Origin: Kiritimatiellia bacterium
Lineage (GTDB): Bacteria > Verrucomicrobiota > Kiritimatiellia > RFP12 > UBA1067
Direction of reading: 5' to 3'
Assembly: GCA_017628165.1 (NCBI GenBank)
Contig: JAGBZQ010000125.1
Span: 1-16,046, forward strand
Length of the DNA stretch: 16,046 nt
The notes under the pieces are model-generated. The model was not told where the DNA came from, searched no databases, and saw only the letters and a program-made list of their open reading frames with translations. This document shows, in pieces, positions 1 to 6,615 of the stretch (positions are counted from its first letter, which is position 1; each line of letters opens with the position of its first letter). Position numbers and translations under genes: made by a program.

Positions 1-4
1 CATA

Positions 5-217
5 TCAACCCAAACAATCACCAAAGAATAACCCTGATATAAAGCCTGAAGGCCCCGTATTTTCCATCGGCTCAAACGGCATTTCTACTTCCACAAGTCC
101 ATTCGTATTAGCATCGATCCGCACCACACCCACGACATCGCCGGCATAAAAACGCCCGGCAAGCGCAATCACGACAACGCAAACCGCTCTGGCCACTATG
201 CTCTTGAACTTTCCCAT
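5..217 (-). CDS. Short secreted protein of unknown function, possibly truncated
   Basis: Predicted 70-residue protein. Residues 1-25 form a Sec signal peptide: a basic start (MGKFKSIVAR), a hydrophobic core (AVCVVVIALAG) and a likely cleavage after FYA. The mature part is only about 45 residues, rich in Gly, Val and acidic residues, and reads GDVVGVVRIDANTNG then VEVEMPFEP and SGFISGLFFGD. It closes at a TGA in the last bases of the window. The GFISGLFFGD ending resembles, from memory only, the start of much longer exported proteins in Kiritimatiellota-like genomes, so the stop may be premature. The ATG at 217 was chosen because a promoter -10 box lies six bases upstream; in-frame ATGs at 235 and 244 fall inside that promoter. 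Function is unknown. Confidence 0.55.
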   Translation of the reverse strand: MGKFKSIVARAVCVVVIALAGRFYAGDVVGVVRIDANTNGLVEVEMPFEPMENTGPSGFISGLFFGDCLG

Positions 218-223
218 GCGGCA

Positions 224-252
224 AGTATACCACATGCGCCCCAAAACCGCAA
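224..252 (-). promoter_or_regulatory. Sigma70-type promoter, predicted leaderless
   Basis: On the minus strand a -35 box TTGCGG (252-247) and a -10 box TATACT (229-224) are separated by exactly 17 bp. The -10 box ends six bases before the ATG at 217, so transcription should begin at or beside the A of the start codon. No Shine-Dalgarno sequence could fit. It serves the small secreted protein and separates it from the upstream GH20 gene. Confidence 0.6.
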
Positions 253-302
253 ATGCAAATCGAACCGGGGCGTAGGCACAAGGAAATATCCCCGCGAAAA
301 GC

Positions 303-1631
303 TCAAAAACGCGGAAGTTTTGCCAAAGAATCCATACGCCCTCCTTCGCGCGATCTTAAGCGCCAGATACGCGAGTGTTCGTCGCGAAGCGCGCGAAGAC
401 GCCCTTCGTCACGGCGATGGCAGGCGGCGTCAATGAGATTCGCCATGTATGCGATCTCCTTGGCCCAGACAGACCGCTCGGCAAGGCGCTCTGCCGATAT
501 GCGCACTCCTGAGGCAATTGCACCGATCTCTTCAAGAATTGAATCGGTAAGCCCGGGATGACGCGAATAACCATGCTTATTTATGAGGATATTGAAAAGC
601 TCTGAACAATTAGCCCTCAAAGCTCCGCCGCGAAGATATAGAGTGCCAAGCTTGAGAAGAAGCCCGCCAAGAGGAGCGTCCATCACAGAATCAAGCTCGC
701 GCTCTAAATCCATGTTTGCTGCCTTAGGCCCCGATACCGCAAAGTTGCCTGCCAGAACAATTGCCGGAAGCGAAGCCGCAAGAGGCTGCCAATGCCCTTC
801 ATCTCCCCAATCGGTAAGCATGTATCCTTTCGCTCCGTAGAGCCGCCCCGCCCTCTCGGCGGACTCGAGATTCATACGCATATTCTCAACGCGTCCGCCG
901 AGCGAACGCCATGACGACGTCCCTGGACAGACGTAAAAATCAAGACCCGCCTCTTTAAAGCGCTTCGCCTCCGCCTCAAACGGATGGTCGCCCTCGTACC
1001 CCCAGTCAAGAGCAATCAAATCCTTGGGAAGGCGCTCGATGAACTCCGGATGTTTCAAGATGATATCACCCCAGAACATCGGCCTCTTGCCGTGACGGCG
1101 AGCTAACGATACCACCTTCATAAGAAAAGAGAAATACTCCTCGGGATCTGAGATTTCAAATGTCTCGTCACATCCGATATTAAAAAGCTCTGATTCGAAA
1201 TTCGGCAAAAGCTGCTGAAATAAATCCTCTACGAGCGCAATAGACCCGGGATTAGAAGGATCAAGCGTTGTCGGGAACTTCTTGACGGCGCCCCATGGCG
1301 TAATAGCTCCCCCTTGCGGAAATTTGGCAAGGCTATTGTATTTTGGATGAACAAGCCAACGCTCCATGTGCCCAAAAGAATTCTGATTTGGAACAAGCTC
1401 TATACCTTGCACTTGGCAATATGTTTGAAGCTTGGCGATTTCACGCGGCGTCATCGGAGAGGAATCCTCCCAGACATCCTCATGCCCTTCATACTGAAAT
1501 GTATGCTCCGTATAAAGCTGCAGCTGATTATATCTATAGCGCGCGAGAATATCTACTATGAGCTTCAGCGTCTCCATTGTCGGAACGCGATCACGGCTTA
1601 TATCAAGCATATATGCGCGATGCTCAAACAT
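303..1631 (-). CDS. Family GH20 beta-N-acetylhexosaminidase-like glycosidase, cytoplasmic
   Basis: 442-residue protein matching the catalytic barrel of glycoside hydrolase family 20, which removes terminal N-acetylglucosamine or N-acetylgalactosamine by substrate-assisted catalysis. The neighbouring catalytic Asp-Glu pair is visible in NIGCDETFEI (D155, E156). Other family-like segments are the LQLYTEHTF strand near residue 40, NSFGHMERW near 85, MFWGDI near 190 and TDWGDEGHW near 275. The C-terminal ~120 residues are helical. There is no signal peptide and no N-terminal GH20b-type domain, so it probably acts in the cytoplasm on imported or recycled amino-sugar glycans. Its ATG overlaps the end of the glycosyltransferase by 8 nt; a TTG four codons upstream (1643) is possible but sits too close to GTGAGG. 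It is the last gene of the operon. Substrate is unknown. Confidence 0.88.
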   Translation of the reverse strand: MFEHRAYMLDISRDRVPTMETLKLIVDILARYRYNQLQLYTEHTFQYEGHEDVWEDSSPMTPREIAKLQTYCQVQGIELVPNQNSFGHMERWLVHPKYNSLAKFPQGGAITPWGAVKKFPTTLDPSNPGSIALVEDLFQQLLPNFESELFNIGCDETFEISDPEEYFSFLMKVVSLARRHGKRPMFWGDIILKHPEFIERLPKDLIALDWGYEGDHPFEAEAKRFKEAGLDFYVCPGTSSWRSLGGRVENMRMNLESAERAGRLYGAKGYMLTDWGDEGHWQPLAASLPAIVLAGNFAVSGPKAANMDLERELDSVMDAPLGGLLLKLGTLYLRGGALRANCSELFNILINKHGYSRHPGLTDSILEEIGAIASGVRISAERLAERSVWAKEIAYMANLIDAACHRRDEGRLRALRDEHSRIWRLRSREGGRMDSLAKLPRF

Positions 1632-2787
1632 AAGCGCTTGCAAACCTCACATATTCATCATAAATCTTTACGGCGTCAAAATTCTCTTCAGCCATCTTGC
1701 GCGAAGCCGCCTTAAAAGAAGGCAGATTTTCTCCTATCTGCCGCAGCGCTTTTTCAAGGGAATCCGCATCGCCGAAAACGTATTCCGCCCCTGCTCCAAA
1801 ACTCTTGAGAAGCTCTGAACTCTCACCTCCAAGCGAACTTGCCATGGCGAGCGCGTGCTTGGAATAATCGGCAAACTTGTACGGCACCCCGACACAACTT
1901 GCCCCATCCATCGGAACAAGCCCTACATCCGCCGACCGAAGAAGAGCATCCAAAGCATCCTTGGGCAAATAACCGTGAAAACGAACCGAACCGCCGGGAA
2001 GAGATCCTGCAAGTTTCATGAGCTCATCTTCACGCTCACCCTTGCCTGCTATATCAAGGACGGCAGCTCCCTTCATCCGCCCGACTGCTTTTATGGCAGT
2101 GGCAAGATCATAGCTTCTGCCGAGATTTCCGGCATAAACCACTTTAAGGGGGGATGCATCGGATTTAATTCGGGGCTCTTCATCTGAAAGCTCAATGCCA
2201 TGATAGAAAAGCCGCACCTGGCCGGAATACCCGTAAGAGAGCACGAGATCGCAATAGCGCCTGGAAACAACCGTTATTGCCGCTGCATCAAGGTAATTGC
2301 GCCGCGCCATGCGCCGAAGAGGCCAGAGCATCCAACGCGGAACCACCCGCTCGAAGGTCTCCGGCCACGCGTCCATCACATCAACAATCACTTTCGCACC
2401 GGTCATGCGGGCAAAGCGATGGACTTCCCCGACGAGCGAAAGCGGCGGCGAGCTTGCAACGATAAGATCTGGCTCAGCCAATTCTCCGCCCGCCGTTTTA
2501 GAGCGCACCGTTCTGGCAAAATCTTTCGCAAGCTTCAAATGCGATCGCATGCGCGAAAGCGAAACGTTGCGCCCATACTCGAGCGATGGAATCTCCACTA
2601 TCTTGAACGGAGAAAAAACATCATGCGTCCTGACACGCTTTTTCTTGTTCGCATGAGAAAAATCGCTCGTCCAGTAGACCACGTTTGCGCCAGAACGGGC
2701 AAAAGCCTCTGCCATAAGCCAGAAGCGCATAGGACGATACCCCTCGGAAGGCAGATTGTCAAATGGATTTACGATCCAAACATTCAT
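1624..2787 (-). CDS. GT4-family glycosyltransferase
   Basis: 387-residue GT-B fold glycosyltransferase. The N-terminal Rossmann strand MNVWIVNPF leads into NLPSEGYRP and the helix RFWLMAEAFARSG, a pattern seen in GT4 enzymes that build surface polysaccharides or O-antigen. The C-terminal nucleotide-sugar domain shows VVYAGNLGRSYDL (217-229), DVGLVPMDG (287-295), VPYKFADYSKHALAM (301-315) and GAGAEYVFGDADSLEKAL (331-348). There are no membrane spans, so it is probably a cytosolic or membrane-associated enzyme. Donor and acceptor cannot be read from the sequence. The start at 2787 puts the first beta strand at the N-terminus and has GGCGG upstream; the ATG at 2808, which overlaps the preceding stop as TAATG, would add seven residues. 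Its stop overlaps the GH20 start, suggesting translational coupling. Confidence 0.87.
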   Translation of the reverse strand: MNVWIVNPFDNLPSEGYRPMRFWLMAEAFARSGANVVYWTSDFSHANKKKRVRTHDVFSPFKIVEIPSLEYGRNVSLSRMRSHLKLAKDFARTVRSKTAGGELAEPDLIVASSPPLSLVGEVHRFARMTGAKVIVDVMDAWPETFERVVPRWMLWPLRRMARRNYLDAAAITVVSRRYCDLVLSYGYSGQVRLFYHGIELSDEEPRIKSDASPLKVVYAGNLGRSYDLATAIKAVGRMKGAAVLDIAGKGEREDELMKLAGSLPGGSVRFHGYLPKDALDALLRSADVGLVPMDGASCVGVPYKFADYSKHALAMASSLGGESSELLKSFGAGAEYVFGDADSLEKALRQIGENLPSFKAASRKMAEENFDAVKIYDEYVRFASAYV

Positions 2788-2807
2788 AGCGTCCGCCAAC
2801 GAAAACA

Positions 2808-3122
2808 TTAAAGCGATTTTAGAATCTCAAGTGCAGCTTCCGTCACATCATTGGTGCCGAAAAACCAACGACCGTCCGCCTTCTGCGCCGAGACAAGCTT
2901 GATGGCGATTTGAGTCCTGTCAAGCCCGTTCGTGCCGAAAACATCGCGCGGCAGACAGACATTTGCCTTTGCCGCTACATTCGTAGCCGCCTTTAACGGC
3001 TGCACTCCTAACGCTGAAGCGCGCTCGATTGCGTGATCGACTTCATTGCGGACGCTCGGCTCGAGAACATCCCCGTTCACGAGCGGCTGAAAGAAAACGG
3101 CCGCAAGAAGCAGATATTTCAT
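2808..3122 (-). CDS. Small secreted protein with a QW-like C-terminal segment
   Basis: 104-residue protein of no recognised family. Residues 1-17 (MKYLLLAAVFFQPLVNG) are a convincing Sec signal peptide, giving a mature protein of about 87 residues outside the cytoplasm. The C-terminal part, QIAIKLVSAQKADGRW then VTEAALEILKSL, follows the helix-Q..DGxW-helix pattern of the prenyltransferase/squalene cyclase (QW) repeat, and VDHAIERASALGV upstream could be a preceding helix. One repeat cannot form the usual alpha/alpha barrel, so this may be a remnant, a minimal helical protein or a chance resemblance. The start overlaps the folD stop as TGATG and has AGAGG six bases upstream. The gene is fully embedded between folD and the glycosyltransferase, so it is co-transcribed with both. 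Confidence 0.75.
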   Translation of the reverse strand: MKYLLLAAVFFQPLVNGDVLEPSVRNEVDHAIERASALGVQPLKAATNVAAKANVCLPRDVFGTNGLDRTQIAIKLVSAQKADGRWFFGTNDVTEAALEILKSL

Positions 3123-3991
3123 CAGACGCCTCTCTTAGCCGACTCAAGAGTATTCCAGAGAAGCATCGTTATCGTCATGGGGCCTACGCCGCCGGGAACA
3201 GGCGTAATTGCACCTGCCACTTGAGAACAGCTCTCGAAGTCCGCATCCCCCACAAGCCTAAAACCCTTGGGCTTAGAGGCATCCGAAATGCGATTTACAC
3301 CAACATCAATCACGACAGCACCGGGCTTGAGCATATCACCGGTGAGCGTCCCGGGACGGCCAGCAGCAACGACAACGATGTCAGCTTCGCGTGTAAACTT
3401 GGCGATATCGGGCGTGCCGGTATGACAGAGAGTCACCGTGGCGTTCGTCTTCTTGCGCGAAAGAAGAACCGCTACAGGCTTACCTACGATATTTGAGCGT
3501 CCGATCACGACAGCGCTCTTGCCCTTGATATCCATACCGGAAAATTCGATGAGCTTGATGATGCCGTGGGGAGTGCAAGGAAGGAAGCAATCTTCGCCGA
3601 TGAGCATCCTGCCTACATTGACGGGTGTGAATCCGTCAACATCCTTCTCTGGCGCAATCGCGTTGATAACCGCCTTTTCGCTGATATGCTTCGGGAGCGG
3701 AAGCTGAATGAGTATGCCGTGAATGGCGCTGTCGGCATTGAGCTCGGAGACAAGCTTGAGAAGCTCCGCCTCGGTGGTTTCGGCAGGAAGACGAATCTCA
3801 CGCGAATACATCCCAGCTTCCGTGCAGGCCTTCTCCTTCGCCGTCACGTAGCTGACACTGGCGGGATTGTCGCCCACAAGAATGACAGCAAGCCCTGGCT
3901 GAACACCCTTTTCTGCCTTAAGCGCAGCCACGCCCTCTGCAATCTCGGCGCGGAGATTGGCTGCAAGAAGCTTACCGTCGATAATATTCAT
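3122..3991 (-). CDS. folD: Bifunctional methylenetetrahydrofolate dehydrogenase/cyclohydrolase
   Basis: 289-residue cytoplasmic enzyme that oxidises 5,10-methylene-THF to methenyl-THF with NAD(P)+ and hydrolyses it to 10-formyl-THF, the one-carbon donor for purine synthesis. The length is normal for FolD. Catalytic residues sit where expected: Tyr48 and Lys52 in SYVTAKEKAC, Gln96 in GILIQLPLP and Asp119 in EKDVDGFTP. The dinucleotide-binding loop is VIGRSNIVGKP (162-172) and the C-terminal signature is PVPGGVGPMT (264-273). An AAGGAG Shine-Dalgarno lies eight bases upstream of the ATG, and the start overlaps the transporter stop by 4 nt (ATGA). Placement three genes after transketolase and two after purB agrees with supply of formyl groups to purine synthesis. 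Confidence 0.97.
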   Translation of the reverse strand: MNIIDGKLLAANLRAEIAEGVAALKAEKGVQPGLAVILVGDNPASVSYVTAKEKACTEAGMYSREIRLPAETTEAELLKLVSELNADSAIHGILIQLPLPKHISEKAVINAIAPEKDVDGFTPVNVGRMLIGEDCFLPCTPHGIIKLIEFSGMDIKGKSAVVIGRSNIVGKPVAVLLSRKKTNATVTLCHTGTPDIAKFTREADIVVVAAGRPGTLTGDMLKPGAVVIDVGVNRISDASKPKGFRLVGDADFESCSQVAGAITPVPGGVGPMTITMLLWNTLESAKRGV

Positions 3992-5211
3992 TTTTCACTC
4001 CTTGTCTCCGGTGCATTCTTGGCACCGTCTTTGTATAGAAACAGAAACAGCATTCCCGCCGCAAGCGCAATCGCAAGCGCAACACCAAACGGAACACTCC
4101 AGTCGTGATTGCCCGAAGGAAGACGATTGGCGCTCAGTATGGAATTGAAAATGCCTACAGAAAGAAATCCTCCCAGGCCGGCAGCGAGAAACATTACAAA
4201 TCCTTGCGCCTGATTGCGAAGAGCTGCCGGCGCAATCTCAGCCATGTGCATCTGAACGCCTACGATGAGCATTCCGAATATAAGGCCGTGCACAAGAATG
4301 CCGCCGAAGTCGCAAGCATGAACGCCCGTCTTGGAGGCCACGAGGAACGAAGCGTAGCGGAAGGCCAGCGCTCCGACACCGAGAAGCGTGGAATATTTGA
4401 AGCCGAGCTTTTTAATAAGAAACGGAAGAAGCATCATAAAGAAGAGCTCGGCGATCTGACCGATATTATTGGTGAGAGCCAGATACTTAAATCCCGCTTC
4501 CTGAAGATACATCGTATTGTACCCCATGTACCACTGGAAAGAAACCATTGAAAGAAGAAGGATGATCGAAAGAACGAGGACCGAACGATCCTTCAAGAGC
4601 GAAAACGCACGAAGCCCAAGTGCATCGACAATGCTCAGAGGCTCACCCTTGGCGCGCGGAGGCGTGGGCGGCAAAAACAGCGCCGCAACAGCGGCCAAAA
4701 GCGCAGTTGCCGCTCCGCAGACGAAAATCCAGGGAGTAGTTTCGAAATCGGAAAACCCGAAATACTTAATCGCCACAATGGAAAACACGGCGCTTGCCGC
4801 ATATCCCACAGAACCGCATGAGCGGATATAAGGAAACATCTCCTTGGGGGCATGCGCCATCGCCACAGCGGAAACGAGCGACCACGTGGGCATGATCGAA
4901 AATGTAGCCAGAAGAAGAAGTGCTGCAAGAGCGTAGAGGTTTTGCGTAAAAAACGCGCCCGTAAGCGCCGCGGCCGCGGTAACATTGCAAAGGAGAAGCA
5001 CCTTCCCGGAGTCAAGAAATCTATCGGCAAACATACACACCACGCTTGAAGCAAACATTCCAATGGCCATAAGCATCCCGTAGAACGGAACCCAAGCATG
5101 CCCCCCTGGCAGCGTCTGGACATACGGCACCACGGTCGTAAACCAGACGGGGAAGACCATAATCTGGACAAACATCATCGCCATCAGGCGAAGAGCGCAC
5201 CCTCTACGCAT
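3988..5211 (-). CDS. MFS transporter, nucleoside:H+ symporter type
   Basis: 407-residue integral membrane protein with about twelve hydrophobic segments in two halves separated by a polar linker near residues 183-207. It resembles the NupG/XapB nucleoside:H+ symporter branch of the major facilitator superfamily: an N-terminus with FPVWFTTVVPYV, SIMPTWSLVSAVAMAH (105-120), IRSCGSVGYAAS (129-140), GLRAFSLLKDRSVL in the linker, IGQIAELFFMMLLPFLIKKLG (250-270) and LRNQAQGF (331-338). The substrate is therefore probably nucleosides, but this is inferred from family and context; other NupG-like MFS proteins carry sugars. The ATG at 5211 is preceded by a very strong AGGGGAGG. It lies between purB and folD, which supports a purine salvage role. 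Confidence 0.85.
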   Translation of the reverse strand: MRRGCALRLMAMMFVQIMVFPVWFTTVVPYVQTLPGGHAWVPFYGMLMAIGMFASSVVCMFADRFLDSGKVLLLCNVTAAAALTGAFFTQNLYALAALLLLATFSIMPTWSLVSAVAMAHAPKEMFPYIRSCGSVGYAASAVFSIVAIKYFGFSDFETTPWIFVCGAATALLAAVAALFLPPTPPRAKGEPLSIVDALGLRAFSLLKDRSVLVLSIILLLSMVSFQWYMGYNTMYLQEAGFKYLALTNNIGQIAELFFMMLLPFLIKKLGFKYSTLLGVGALAFRYASFLVASKTGVHACDFGGILVHGLIFGMLIVGVQMHMAEIAPAALRNQAQGFVMFLAAGLGGFLSVGIFNSILSANRLPSGNHDWSVPFGVALAIALAAGMLFLFLYKDGAKNAPETRSEK

Positions 5212-5216
5212 AAAAA

Positions 5217-5224
5217 CCTCCCCT
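5217..5224 (-). promoter_or_regulatory. Strong Shine-Dalgarno for the MFS transporter
   Basis: AGGGGAGG on the minus strand ends five bases before the ATG at 5211 and fixes that start. It is the strongest ribosome binding site in the window and follows the largest gap (30 nt) inside the long operon. Confidence 0.8.
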
Positions 5225-5241
5225 AAGATATTTAAGCGCGA

Positions 5242-6603
5242 TCAGGCGAGCTTGGCAAGCTTTGCGGCGATGCCGGTATATGTGGCGGGAGTCAACTTCT
5301 TGAGACGGGCCTTATCCTCCTTCGGAAGCGGCAAAGCCTCAACAAACTCGCGCATGATTTCCGCCGTAACTCGACGACCGCGTGTAAGCTCCTTGAGGCG
5401 CTCGTAGGGGCGATCCATCCCCACCTTGCGCATAACCGTCTGAATGGGCTCGGCAAGGACCTCCCAGTTGGAATCGAGATCCGCCGCCAGGCGCTCGGCG
5501 TTGAGCTCAAGCTTACCCATGCCTTTGAGCGTAGAGCGGATGGCGATAAGCGTATAGCCAAACCCGACACCCATGTTGCGCAGAGTCGTCGAATCGGTAA
5601 GATCGCGCTGCATTCTTGAGATAGGAAGCTTCCTCGCCATAAAGCCCATGACGGCGTTGGCAAGGCCAAGATTGCCCTCGGAATTCTCAAAGTCGATGGG
5701 GTTCACCTTGTGAGGCATCGTGGAAGAGCCGATTTCGCCCTTCACGGTCTTCTGCTTGAAGTAGCCCATCGAGATGTACATCCAGACATCGCGGTTGAAA
5801 TCAAGAAGAACGCCGTTCCAGCGGCAGATCGCATCAAAAAGCTCGGAAATGCCGTCGTGCGATTCAATCTGCGTGGTAAGTTTGTTCTGCCTGAGGCCGA
5901 GAGACTCGATGACCTTGCGCGAAAGCTTCACCCAATCCACTTTAGGATAGGCGGAGAGGTGCGCGTTGAAGTTGCCTACCGCACCATTCATCTTGGCCGG
6001 CATAACGAGCCTGTCTATTTCACCGGCCTGACGCTTAAGGCGCTGAGAGACCACAGCAAGCTCCTTGCCGACGGTGGTCGGGGAGGCGGGCTGACCGTGC
6101 GTATGCGCAAGCATGGGGACAGACGCCCACTCTTTCGCATACCCGGCGATCTTATCCGCGAGAAGATCCATTTCCTTGCGGAGAACCGCCTTGCCGTCAC
6201 GGAGCATAAGCGCGTGGGACATATTGTTGATGTCCTCTGACGTACAGGCGAAATGAATGAACTCGGCACGGCTCTCAAGCGACGTCCCGGCAACCTTCTC
6301 CTTGAGGAAATACTCGATGGCCTTGACGTCGTGGTTCGTGGTGCGCTCGATCTCCTTGACGCGTTCAGCATCCTTGAGAGAAACATTTTCGGCAATCGCT
6401 CTGAGGGCCTTGCGCTCGGCCGCGGTAAGCGGCTTACACTCGGCTATCGCCTTGTCGTCACAAAGAGCCTCGAGCCAGACGCACTCCACGAGAATGCGCC
6501 TCTTGATAAGGCCGTATTCGGAAAAGACATCCTGAAGCTCTTCACACTTATTGCTGTAACGCCCGTCTATGGGGCTGATTGCCGTCAATGCGTTCTCTGA
6601 CAT
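5242..6603 (-). CDS. purB: Adenylosuccinate lyase
   Basis: 453-residue cytoplasmic enzyme of the fumarase/aspartase superfamily, close in length to E. coli PurB (456). It releases fumarate from SAICAR and from adenylosuccinate, so it acts in both the trunk and the AMP branch of purine synthesis. The superfamily signature GSSTMPHKVNP is at 292-302, with the catalytic serine at 293/294, followed by IDFENSEGN. The general-acid histidine region is THGQPASPT (168-176, His169), and TSEDINN (121-127) is another active-site segment. The ISPIDGRYSNK N-terminus is the PurB subtype found in E. coli. A GAGGA seven bases upstream overlaps the transketolase stop and fixes the start at 6603; a longer reading to 6711 would run into transketolase. 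It is the second gene of the operon. Confidence 0.97.
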   Translation of the reverse strand: MSENALTAISPIDGRYSNKCEELQDVFSEYGLIKRRILVECVWLEALCDDKAIAECKPLTAAERKALRAIAENVSLKDAERVKEIERTTNHDVKAIEYFLKEKVAGTSLESRAEFIHFACTSEDINNMSHALMLRDGKAVLRKEMDLLADKIAGYAKEWASVPMLAHTHGQPASPTTVGKELAVVSQRLKRQAGEIDRLVMPAKMNGAVGNFNAHLSAYPKVDWVKLSRKVIESLGLRQNKLTTQIESHDGISELFDAICRWNGVLLDFNRDVWMYISMGYFKQKTVKGEIGSSTMPHKVNPIDFENSEGNLGLANAVMGFMARKLPISRMQRDLTDSTTLRNMGVGFGYTLIAIRSTLKGMGKLELNAERLAADLDSNWEVLAEPIQTVMRKVGMDRPYERLKELTRGRRVTAEIMREFVEALPLPKEDKARLKKLTPATYTGIAAKLAKLA

Positions 6604-6610
6604 AGCAAAT

Positions 6611-6615
6611 TCCTC
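6611..6615 (-). promoter_or_regulatory. Shine-Dalgarno deciding the purB start
   Basis: GAGGA on the minus strand lies seven bases before the ATG at 6603. It shares bases with the transketolase TGA stop (6616-6614), so ribosomes finishing transketolase terminate on the purB initiation site. Confidence 0.75.

Noticed and set aside
218..302. Possible terminator after the GH20 gene
   Set aside because: CGGGG/CCCCG can pair across a 19-base loop but is not followed by a T run, so it is too weak to call.
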